Shown here one piece after another: positions 36,989 to 47,021 of a DNA stretch of 64,000 bases. The translations under genes and the position numbers were made by a program. A model generated the notes under the pieces. It was not told where the DNA came from. It saw only the letters and a program-made list of their open reading frames with translations, and did no database searches. How positions within the stretch are numbered: position 1 is the stretch's first letter; the number at the start of each line of letters is the position of its first letter. The DNA comes from Mariannaea sp. PMI_226 (lineage: Eukaryota; Ascomycota; Sordariomycetes; Hypocreales; Nectriaceae), in NCBI GenBank assembly GCA_024336345.1, contig JANFOG010000001.1:2232001-2296000 (forward strand), written 5' to 3'.

Positions 36989-38961
36989 ATGCGCCTCCTT
37001 AATACAGAGACTCTTCGCCTCGAGTCCTTTGTAGGCCCGGCCCCACGATACGCCGTCCTATCACATCGGTGGGGCGACGCTGAGCTTCTCTTTGACGAGG
37101 CTGTATGCGATGGCTGGCAGCACCGAGTCTTTACTCAAGGCGCCGAAAAGATCAAGAAAGCCTGCGCTCAGGCTCTTTACGACGGAATTGACTACATATG
37201 GGCCGATACTTGCTGTCTTGACAGGTCAAGCAGCGCAGAGCTTTCCGAGGCCATCAACGCCATGTTTGTCTGGTACCAAGAGGCTGCCGTATCTTATGCT
37301 TACCTATCCGATGTCGATATGGACGATAAGTATGCGTTTGCGCTTAGCCAGTGGTTCGAGCGGGGATGGACGCTCCAGGAACTCATCGCCCCTGAGGTTG
37401 TAGTCTTCTACGACGCAACATGGAGATATATTGGTAACAGAGACTCGATGGCCTCTCTGATATCTGAAATCACTAGTATCAACCAGCCTATCCTAGCACG
37501 GAAGAAATACGTGGAAACAAACTCACGTGGTTCCGTGCAGCGCCAGAGTCGTCACCAAACAGCTTACCGCCTTCGATCCATGTTGAGATCTTACAGTGTG
37601 GCAGCCCGGCTTTCTTGGGCAGCGGCTAGAAAGACTACAAGGGTAGAGGACATGGCATACTGCCTATTGGGTCTTTTTGATATAAATATGCAAATACTAT
37701 ACGGAGAGGGTAAAAAGGCCTTTCATCGCCTCTTCCTAGAAATAATACGGCATACAGAGGACCCTTCAATTTTGATATCATGGACCACTGCTGGGAACCT
37801 ATCCGCTGGAATGTCGTTTTACCGAGATCCTACGCATTACGCAGATAGTGGTGGTATTGGTTGGCTTAAAGCAAAAGGTGCAGCCTCTTCAAAAGTTTCA
37901 GTTACGAACCCACAGACCTTGAGTATCGAGGCTTTGTTGTGTCCCTGTGTCGTCCACGCTGCTGGAGACAGTTCCACGGACGACCACTTTGTTGTTGCCA
38001 TTATCGACTGCCATTTCGATAGGGATCAGTCGAGAGTAGGCATTGTTCTGCGGAGACAAGGGGTAGATGAAGTATTTGAACAGTATCAAGGTCTGCCCTT
38101 TGCTCAATTAGAAGCCCACTCGCAGGGGAAGGTGATAGGGTCTATGCCAAACTTGACATGCACGAAAAGTCGGTTCTACAATGCCTGTACCTATTCTTGT
38201 GTAATATCACTAATAATTCTGTTTGAACAGTTTCGTTTGTAGAAAAGGAGGCGCAACCTGGCAGCATCCAGGTAGCATTGACAGAGCGATCTGCAAGCGT
38301 TCAACGAAACCCTAGACTCTGTGTTACACCTCTGGTTCAACCACCAACCCTACACTACACAATCGGGACAAAAGACCTAGTCTCTGATGAGAAATGCATA
38401 AGGGATGGCGATGTTGGAGTATTTGTCGTAGAAAATGAATTATCACAAGGGTTTTTTCTGATATGGGGCTACAGCAACCTCGACGAGGACGACGAAGCAG
38501 CAGACAAAGGCATGATCAACAACGACCGGAGAACACCTAAACCTTGGTGTCGTATACTCCCGTGGAAAAAGAGCCCCACGAGTGTGCCAAAAAAAGTGTT
38601 GTCTCTCCAAGGCGAACCGGACATATTCGTGCTTGATCATGACCCAGTAGAGCTCTTCTCAGCACGGGAGACGTTTGTAGATATGATGGAGCGATTCCGG
38701 AAAAAGCGTAGCGACGGCCAGGTCGTCGATTTGGGGGACATTGTGGTCCTGGCGATGTTCCGGCCAAAGACCTTTCTCGGATACACCCAGTACAACCTGG
38801 TGGTTGAGATTGAGCCTTCAAGGACGGCGGTGGGCAGGACATCGTTGGGCGCGACGAGCATGACGAAGAATGAATGGAGGAGAAAACGGACAACATGGGA
38901 GCGATTCAGCCCTCCTCACCTGATGGTCATTGCGAAAAAGAAAGCGATTGAATGGCTTTAG
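36989..38961 (+). CDS. HET-domain protein
   Basis: Exons 36989-38186 and 38231-38961 encode 642 residues. The intron (GTACCT...ACAG) is only 44 nt. The HET domain (about residues 18-160) is typical: PRYAVLSHRWGDAELLF, KIKKACAQALYDGIDYIWAD, TCCLDRSSSAELSEAINAMF, WYQEAAVSYAYLSDV, then WFERGWTLQELIAPEVVVFY. These proteins can trigger cell death when incompatible hyphae fuse. A family-typical segment follows (RVEDMAYCLLGLFDINMQIL, YGEGKKAFHRLFLEII). The C-terminal third has no known signature domain (NACHT, ankyrin or WD repeats are absent). Without the splice the frame would stop right after residue 399. The gene sits alone, and HET genes turn over quickly between species. Confidence 0.9.
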
Positions 38962-40334
38962 TCACGGGGAGGCCGAGGCTGAGGCCGCTGACGGAGAACG
39001 AGGCTATTCGCAACTGCGGTGGCTTGGGTCAGGCCAGGTAATGCCGGGCAGCGGCAGATGCATACTGTACTGCTAACGTAGGTACTCTATGTACCACTGG
39101 GGGACTCGTACCTGAACCTTGTGGATGGACCCCGGAAGCGATAATTATAATTATAGCATTTGACGCTACCTTAGGTCCTGGAGGCATTTTGACGATATTC
39201 TCAATTACTATGTAACGTTTGCATTTAATGGCCGCCTACGGAAATCGAGGCGAATCCAGTGAATCTAGTGAATGAGTTTCTTTTCCTTTCGAATTCAGGG
39301 GACTTTGGGTATAATTGAGATGCCTGCTCTGGATTGAGGGGTCCTGTCCCCGTGGATCGGCACGTAGACGACAGATTACGTTGCAGGTAGAAGAATTATT
39401 ACGTGTGCGGCTTTATTAGTGCGGCGCGCGCCATTGTAACACCCTAGGCAAGCAATCCGAGGTAGCTAATCTGTAGACTGGACAAGTTTTGTCCCTAGTT
39501 CAGAGGGAGCTTGTGGTCAACGTCCCCTGTAGATTGTGGCCCCGATGACCTCATCAGCAGGGCCAAGAAGCTTGGAAAGATGAAATATAGACTGGGAGCG
39601 CTCTGGTGTTGGTTGTCATGTCAGTACCGGTGTACAATTTACGTGTGCGGTAGCTGCCGGCTGGGCTCAACTACATCCGCGTTCACGATCGTGAGACATC
39701 TTGCCAGGATTTATTTTTGTTTCCTTGCTTGGGTGTGTCTCTGCTCAGTGCGTCTTGGCTGATGGAAAGTAAGCCGCTCACAGAGCTTCGAATCGCCTCA
39801 TGATTGCGTGGCGTGGCGCAAAGGGGCCTTTTTTATGTATGGAGTCTACTAGTATCTTCCTGAGCCATGTAAGAAGAAAGTCCAAGCAGCCATTGCAAAA
39901 GGAAACCCTTTCCTCGTATTCACACGCACACACACACGCACACTGCAGTGATGAGACCTGAGATGCCCTTACTCACTGCACAGGGGATTAATCGGGCATC
40001 TCTGTCAGTTGCAAGCTAAGCCGCAGGCTAGCGGAATTAGCGGACGCCTCATCGCCACTCCGTCCCCCCAAGACGCAAAATCCCAAGGGACCCCTCTCCG
40101 ACCCGCCTGCTTGGGGACGAAGCAAGCACAACGGTCGGCTGGTCGGGCTCTCCAGAACAGACTCACTCCCGTTGCAATTCTGAAACCTTGGAACTACTCC
40201 ATTTAGACGGCACCCTTATAAGCCCAGTTTCCCAAGCTCTTTCACTACTACTCATCTCCTCCCCCCCCTTCTCCTTCTTTTATTCAGTACCTATCACAGA
40301 CAAATCGTCAGATTCTATAACCAAAGCTGCAGAA
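38962..40334. other. Intergenic region
   Basis: Tandem genes on the same strand are separated by 1.4 kb. A CA-rich tract with embedded CACG lies near 39921-39944. No gene was recognised. Confidence 0.5.
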
Positions 40335-41593
40335 ATGGGAAACCCAGCAAACGAGCCCCCAACATCAAGACCAGCCGACCCTGATACTTCAGAGGCGCCT
40401 CCCCTACCACCCAGACCACCAGGACCACCTCCTCCGCCATATGTCCAAAACGCAGGAGACGATGCCAACCATGCCCAGAACCAGCGAAGCACATCTTCGC
40501 CCTCCTCGCCAACAGGCCCTGGAAACGGGAACCATCAAATCACCCGCAAAGCTGTGCCCAACGCCCGGCCACCGCTGCCCCATCTCGAGATCAACACTTC
40601 GCAGCCCGAGGACTTTGACGGCGAGCTCGCCACTAACAACGAGCTTCCTTCTCGCGAAACCCTCCGTAAGATTGAGGACTATGTCGTGCTGGACCGCCAC
40701 GGGAAGACGCACACCTTCAAGAGTCTACACACTGGCAGCAATGTCGCCCGCCGTGTTCTCATCATCTTTGTCCGCCATTTCTTCTGCGGGGTGAGTACAT
40801 ATATTTCCTCCTGAAATCGACTGCGCCTCCCTCTTCGCTCTCTCTGTCCCAGAAGCTAAACCCACATTGGTGCAACTAGAACTGTCAAGAATATCTCCGC
40901 TACCTCTCCGAGATCATCACCCCCGAATCTCTCCTCCGTCTCCCCGTAAGCACCTTCATCGCCGTTGTGGGATGCGGCGACCCAGCACTCATCGACATGT
41001 ATGTTGAGGCGACCAATTGTCCGTTCCCCGTCTATACAGACCCAACACGATCGCTGTTCCAAGCGTTCGGGATGATCAACACGCTGGCACTGGGGTCGAA
41101 GCCCGCGTACATGCGCAAAAGCATGACCAGATCTATTGTGGAGAGCGTCGTTCAAGGCCTGAAGCAAATCCCCAGCGGAAACGTTCTCAAGTCTGGAGAC
41201 CAGCGCCAGGTCGGCGGCGAGTTTCTCTTTGAACCGCGAGACATTGTCACGCCTGTGTCAACGCCTCGTGAAGAGAAGACAAAACGTGTTGGCGCATTCG
41301 AGGAACCTAATGATGCTGCACCTACCAACAGTGGTAAAGGTCCCGTCGAGAAGCATCATGGTGATGAAGAGAAGAGGGTGACGTGGTGTCACCGAATGAA
41401 GACCACACGAGACCATGCCGAGATTCACGAGCTGATGGAGGTTCTCGGTTTGGACCCCTCGCATGTACCGATTACCCTCCAGCAGCAACACCCGGAGACT
41501 CTCACATCTTCGGTTCGCAAGGGCCAGGGACAAAGCATGGCCGAGGAGATTCGTAAACTGAGCGCTGAAATGAGCCGAACTTCGTTATCCTGA
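40335..41593 (+). CDS. AhpC/TSA-like thioredoxin-fold protein (PRXL2/AAED1 type)
   Basis: Exons 40335-40790 and 40880-41593 encode 389 residues; the intron is GTGAGT...CTAG in phase 0. The middle has the thioredoxin-like AhpC-TSA_2 domain found in peroxiredoxin-like PRXL2/AAED1 proteins: VLDRHGKTHTFKSLHTG, VLIIFVRHFFCGNCQEYL with the CxxC pair C151 and C154 spanning the splice, then FIAVVGCGDPALIDMY and FPVYTDPTRSLFQAFGM. Catalysis is inferred from family, and substrates are unknown. The first 50 residues are Pro-rich (APPLPPRPPGPPPPPYVQ), a possible SH3 ligand. The last 100 residues are low-complexity with a Glu/Lys-rich link. The start is the first ATG after a CT-rich leader. Confidence 0.85.
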
Positions 41594-41768
41594 AGTTCAA
41601 TGGATCTATGAAATTGATTTCGGTCAAAGCGACGGAGTAAGGAATGGGTATTCTGTTTTTTGTCACGACAGCTTTATGCATATTGCTTCCTCTAAAGTTA
41701 CACGGATGGTAGTAAATCGGGTCACCTGTAGGCAGTAGAACTTGGTGCACCTCCTGGAAAATGAATAA

Positions 41769-41792
41769 CGAGCGAGCGAGCGAGCGAGCGAG
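41769..41792. repeat. (CGAG)n tandem repeat
   Basis: About six CGAG units lie in the short space between the 3' ends of the peroxiredoxin-like gene and the P-loop kinase gene. Confidence 0.85.
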
Positions 41793-41850
41793 GTTTCTTG
41801 ATATAAATAATTATGTTTTTTTTAAATTGTTTTTTGTTGGTTACTATTTC

Positions 41851-42810
41851 CTATTCATGTACCCAGCTTCCGTCTTCTCTGCTCTGAACAACCTCATCAA
41901 TTCTGAGCTGGTGCTGTATGATATCGTCTCCGTTTGGCAAGTCGTTCTCTATTGCCCTACGGTCCCCTTCCTCAATGTTTCTGACAATTCCGGCCCTTAC
42001 GTGTCTCTCTCGTAGCCTTTGCCTCGCAACATCGCGGTCCACTTCGACGAACCATAACTCGTCCAGTAGCGCAGCGGCGTCGCGCCAGACGTCCCGGTCA
42101 AGCGCTAGGTAGTTCCCCTCCAGCACCACAATGCGATGGCTCGGCAACACGGCAATGTCGTCGTCCTTGGGATCCTTGATTGCGTGGTCAAAGGACGGTG
42201 CTAGAACGGGCTCGGCGGCTGGCGAGACGCGCAGGGCCTGCACGAGGACGAGGAATCTGGGTGCGTCAAATGTGAATGCGGCGCCGCGGCGGGCGTGGGC
42301 GACGGCGGGGTCGGGCATGGCAGAGAGGGCGGCGCGGGTCAAGTGGAAGCCATCCATGGGGACGAAAGTGGCAGGGAGTGAGGAGGACGAGAAGGAGGAG
42401 GAGGCATGGCTAAGGGACTGGGCTCGTTCGTTGAGGCGGGTGGTGATGACTTGGGACAGAGTTGTTTTGCCTAAAGGTGATGACGAGAGGGTGGTGGTCA
42501 GTGAAGAGGTAATGACGCAACGGGAGGGATTGAGTTACCTGACCCGGGGATCCCAGAAATGCCAATCACTAGAATAAACAGAGAGAAAGATTCAGCACGG
42601 ATTAACCAAAATTGGGGTGATGAGAAGCTCAACGCAGTCATTGTCTGATATCATGACATCCCCCATCATGACTGGTGCCTGTTCTTTCAGGATGGATGGC
42701 AAGCATGAACTGGGGGAGTTGGATTGGAACTTACGCAGCCGTTGGTCTGGCGGTAACTCCTCATACAACTTCCACGCCTTGTCCACGAGCCTCCTGACCT
42801 GGTCCTCCAT
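41851..42810 (-). CDS. P-loop kinase, Yfh7 / uridine-kinase-like family
   Basis: Three exons on the minus strand (42735-42810, 42539-42568, 41851-42470) encode 241 residues. The second exon is only 30 nt and holds most of the Walker A motif, IGISGIPGSG|KTT (G31 to T38 once joined). The remainder has VPMDGFHLTRAAL (Asp-Gly-Phe-His motif of the phosphoribulokinase/uridine-kinase/panK class), FDAPRFLVLVQAL, and VVLEGNYLALD (Walker B-like), with RHVRAGIVRNIEEGDRRAIE closing the lid. Yeast Yfh7 is an ATP-binding protein of this group with unknown substrate. Introns begin GTAAGT and GTAACT. The gene converges with the previous one. Confidence 0.87.
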
Positions 42811-43813
42811 CTTTTTTCTTTTTCTTGAGAGGGCTCCGGCTGGCAGACGAGGTGTTCGTGAGGTGGGAAGTTGTGCAGTTCAGCTGGTGTGCTTCCCCCC
42901 CCGCACTGTTCGTCATTTGGAGCACAAGGTGTGGTACCTAAATCCTGTACCTTTGGGAGGGACGGGAGCAAATTCAATTCAAGTACGTAGGTACCTTACG
43001 TAGTAGATAGCTAGATTAAAATACTGTACCTACCCCACGTTACCAATCCACACATACTCACAAATACTGTATGCTCTAAATACAGATTACTGGGGTCCTT
43101 ACTCCACTGAGACTTTGACCCAGATCGATCGCCCATGAGTCAGTGATGTCAGCGCTGACTGAGACTTTTTTGCGTATCCATCGAGGTAACCCTTCTGTCA
43201 ATCCCTGTGCCATAGTACGTATCTTCATACTGATGAGTGAGTGACGAAGCCCATTGATTATGTGCCAAGCGTATTATCTCAAAGAAGTTTGTTTTGGTGC
43301 TCTTGAAGGAGTACTCTTTTTTCTTTCTCTTTTTCTATTGCAGCCCTCTCCCCTTTTAATTTATAATATTCCTTTTATTCCCATTTTAGTGAATTGGTGA
43401 CCGAGAATTAGGTAACTGTATGTACCGATGAAAGATACAGGAGCTGGCGGCCATCATGTCATCAAAACTAAAGCGTTTGCAATGTTACTCCAATTATACT
43501 CCAATTACCGCTCATTCCTTTAACCACACCACTCTGTTCATATATGAAAATAATACTATATACTTTTTGTCAAGATGCTGTAGCTTAGGTTTCATCTTCT
43601 GATGATCCAGGACTTCAGAATTCGAAAATAGGCCCATCTTGGTGGTTTGTAAATGGTAAATAGGTAGCCGTAAGTGGGGTCGTCATGGCCATCTAGGTAG
43701 GGAGTCAATCCTAACAGTCAAGAAAAAAAAAAACTAGGCCTTGGATGAGTCAAAACCCACCTTCTGACTTGATCACTCCATCAACCTACCTCCTCCACAA
43801 AACCTCCCTTACA
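42811..43813. promoter_or_regulatory. Divergent promoter region
   Basis: It lies between the P-loop kinase gene and the small acidic gene. AT-rich, with several GTACCTA/TACGTAG words at 42984-43036. No gene was recognised. Confidence 0.5.
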
Positions 43814-44332
43814 ATGGATGACGAAGAAAACGGCCTCTTCAACATCGAAATCTCTGACGACTCCTCAGACGAGCGCGAGGCCAAGTTGGCCCGTCGGACC
43901 GGCCAGTCCGAGGAAGCCTGGAAGGCAGTTCAGAGAGACTATCGTGCCAAGGTTGAGAATGGAGACGTGAGTGCAGAGTACTACTTATATATATATACAT
44001 ATACATATTTATATATGCATATGTTCCCGAATATTGTGATGCTGATTGTCATCAAGATCTGTTCAAACATAAAACTGCCCATTGGCAACGGGGCCTCAAA
44101 AGCTGAGCTCCAAGAGCTGCTTCATGCAGTCGAGGAGATGTACTTCTTTCGTCACTATGAACGAGCTATTCAGTTTGTGAGCGATGTTCTCACCCAAAGT
44201 GAGGGCATTGACGATGAGACAAGACAGATGTTGGTGATATATCAAGACAAATGCCGACGGAAGCAAAAACTCAAGATTGAGACAAGTCAAAAACAATCCA
44301 GCAGCGACAATGTTGAGCAACCTGGAAATTGA
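43814..44332 (+). CDS. Small acidic hypothetical protein with a helical (TPR-like) segment
   Basis: Exons 43814-43966 and 44057-44332 give 142 residues. The intron is 90 nt (GTGAGT...CAAG), a multiple of three with no stop. Unspliced RNA would therefore be translated through as a Tyr-rich string. I prefer splicing because of the strong donor and the AT-rich TATATATACATA content. The N-terminus is acidic (NIEISDDSSDEREAKL) and the centre is LQELLHAVEEMYFFRHYERA then IQFVSDVLTQSEGIDDET, which looks like a TPR-type helix pair. A Lys-rich tail follows. An in-frame ATG at 43745 could extend the protein by 23 residues. No function is known to me. Confidence 0.7.
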   Translation: MDDEENGLFNIEISDDSSDEREAKLARRTGQSEEAWKAVQRDYRAKVENGDVSAEYYLYIYTYTYLYMHMFPNIVMLIVIKICSNIKLPIGNGASKAELQELLHAVEEMYFFRHYERAIQFVSDVLTQSEGIDDETRQMLVIYQDKCRRKQKLKIETSQKQSSSDNVEQPGN

Positions 44333-44638
44333 ATAAAACCCTTCCGTTTCGAAATATCTCGCATTAATCTGCCTAACTTAGGTATTGCCTACATTCCCCA
44401 GAGGCCTGGGGTTGAAGATGATTGAAACCCATTATCTCTAATAGATCACCCCTGTTCCAACCATCTTCTTCTCTCCAAAGCAAATTCCATCACCCCCGCC
44501 TTAAGTGGAAAAATCTCTAAGCGGCGAATAGAAGCAGAGGCAGAAATACCTTATGGTTCAGAGGGTTCGATGACCAACACATCACAGCAATAAATCCTAC
44601 CGTCCGTGGTTAAGGCCGTATATTTTGTATATACATCC
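44333..44638. other. Convergent intergenic region
   Basis: About 300 bases shared by the 3' ends of two convergent genes. No feature was seen. Confidence 0.55.
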
Positions 44639-47021
44639 TTAGTTGCCCCCCGTGAAATTCCCATGAAATGCAATAGGTCTTGATGCAAAGCGTGATGAAC
44701 TCAGCCCCTGAAGAGACTTTCCTGCTCCTGAAGCTGAGACGGAGCGTTGGGCAGAACGGGTTGCTGGAGTTTCTGGCGAGTTGGGCATACCACTCGTGAT
44801 GGAACTGGTCGAAAAAGCTCGATGAGAAGTCTTCATGCCCAGATCAGGTTCCGAATTTGCCCAATGAGAAGAAGCAAGGCCATTTACAGGTCGACTCTGA
44901 GTGCTCGAGACAGCTCCATTCGAGACAGAAGTGGCATTGCAAGAGATTTTAGGTGTCGACGTTTCGGACACCTCTCCATTGGATGCATTGATCATCTCAA
45001 CGTCTTCAACGCTCGCATTCTTGACCTCAGCACCAACTTTTACTTGGGAGGCTACTTGTGTACGTCGAACAATCGACCGTGCGGCAGCAGCCGCTGATAT
45101 TGGGAGACCTTTTGTTGCACTCCAATCATTTGGAATAATGGCTTTGGATCGAAGAGCGTTGATATCCTTTGGGGTGTACTGGAGACGGCTAACAGTTCCA
45201 AAGATTGCGGAATACCGAGAAGCATCTTCCTTCTCGTAATCTTGAACACGGTCTTTGGCTTGCTTTGTGTAACGAAGATGCATCTTAATCTTGATATGAG
45301 CCATACTTCGGAGGACAGCAATCAGATGCTCTTTGATTTCATCATCGAAATCACTCATGAAGCCTTGCTGAACCCAGTATTCAATTGCTCCATCTTCGAT
45401 ACCCTTGACTACAGAGTCGATGAGATGATCTTCGAAATGGTAATGAGTGATGACCTGATCGATTAGGTTGATGATATGGCCAGCAGCATTGTGAAGTGTC
45501 GGAATTTGCAAATTCTGGACCTGTTCGAAGCCATTGAGATCAATAAGCTTTCCATCTTCCACATCAACAACAGCGGGACTTTCAGCAACCGAAGCTGCCT
45601 GGGGAGGAGAAGAGAGACCAGTAGCAGGGCTCTCAGTGGCGATGCCATCATGTGAAGTGGGTGGTATGGTGTTACCCTTCAGGTGCGCAGTCACAGATTG
45701 CTGCAGGCCCTCGATGTACTGCTTGAACTTGTTCGTTTGGCTGGGCGTGCCGAGTCTTAGGTAGTATACGTATTCTTTATCCCGAAGCTTGAGCTTGCAG
45801 AATTCTCCGTCAATGACGGGGGGCTCTATGTCCAATATACCGTGCACTCTTTCTCCTCTGCCGCCTTTTTGACTGACAAAGTGGATACAAGCGTCGTTTT
45901 TGTCAAGCAGTACAACCATCTTGAAATCCACTATGAATTTGGCCTTTTCGAGCTGTCCTGGAACCACCTCACACTCTCCACGAATAAGCACATGCTCAGA
46001 TTGTGCATCTGCATTCTCTTTCGTTTCGTGATGTTGAATTGGAGTGGATTTATTGGCGATATGATCTTGTGAGGTTTCATTGGTTTGCTTCAGTGGAGGG
46101 TTGGATTGTATTGGAGTTTGGGACAGAGGCCCGAATGCAGGGATAGATGCGGGATTGAGCTTGCCATTTGAGGCTGGAACTGCCCTAGGGGGCCCCCATT
46201 GAGCTTCGATTGGACGGGTCGCTGGATTTGATCGCATATCTCGCACACGGGATTCCTAACCCCGAGCTGCAGGCCTGAAATGAACTCCGTTATCAAAGGA
46301 TGGTTGGACAGGCTTGCCATTTTTGGTTTGAGGGCCACTATTGTGTTATTATTAACCTCATCTTCGTAAATAAATTGGAATATCGACAGGTCTTACTACT
46401 TGGCGGCATCGCTCTCAAGGATATGTCTGGCAACCTTGGCAGCCCATGGTCGAGCATCCTCAATCCGAAGGCCTTCGGTCTGACGAGATTCCTCGTCAAC
46501 AATCTCGACTAGGGACAATTTTAGCGTGGATGTTTCTTTTCCCGCAGCAGAATATTTCTGTTCACCTTGCCATCTATCATTGAGATGATCCTTGAGCTGT
46601 GGGCTGTAATGTGAGGTTCCATTCCTCCCACGAGGGTCATAAGTCGGCCCTTTCTTCGCGACATTGCTAAGCGGGAGTTCTTCCTGCCGCTCACGGCTCA
46701 AGTCGGCCTATGGAGACGATTAGGAGTTAGAGAAGTTCGCGTGGCGAGGTATGGAGGTATAAACACAGCGATGAAGAGAGCAGAGTTAGAGTTGTAGGGA
46801 AGAGTGCGTCCCAGAACTGGTAGTTCCTTGCCAGCCACATGAATAACGAAGTCAAGCCAGAGACTGAAATATTGTAGGGTACTCTAGGGGGGTTTTAGGT
46901 GGTAGGATATGAAGAAGGGGACGGGTTGACCTTTCTTGGCGCCAGGAGTTGACCAGTGGAAAGACAAGGGAAGACTTACCATGCAAGCTGCCTCAACCAG
47001 GCGAGGATCGATGCTACTCAT
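44639..47021 (-). pseudogene. Unrecognised large gene with one in-frame TAG (684 codons)
   Basis: Three exons on the minus strand: 46980-47021, 46397-46707 and 44639-46337. The introns begin GTAAGT and GTAAGA, with clean acceptors CATAG and AATAG. The frame runs to the TAA at 44639-44641 and is broken only by TAG at 46256-46258 (codon 145). The model was built from splice signals and frame continuity, as no homologue is known to me. The start gives MSSIDPRLVEAACM then ADLSRERQEELPL. Downstream a compact beta-rich stretch (FIVDFKMVVLLDKNDACIHF, CKLKLRDKEYVYYLRLG) could be a PH-like fold. A helical region around EHLIAVLRSMAHIKIKMHLR and a Ser/Thr-rich tail follow. An extra intron ending at the TAG is possible but unlikely, because its donor is poor and two earlier CAG acceptors precede it. 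Confidence 0.72.

Noticed and set aside
46256..46309. Hidden 54-nt intron ending in the TAG of the second broken gene
   Set aside because: The donor GTCCAA is non-consensus, and two CAG acceptors (TTTCAG, CTGCAG) would be met before the TTAG.
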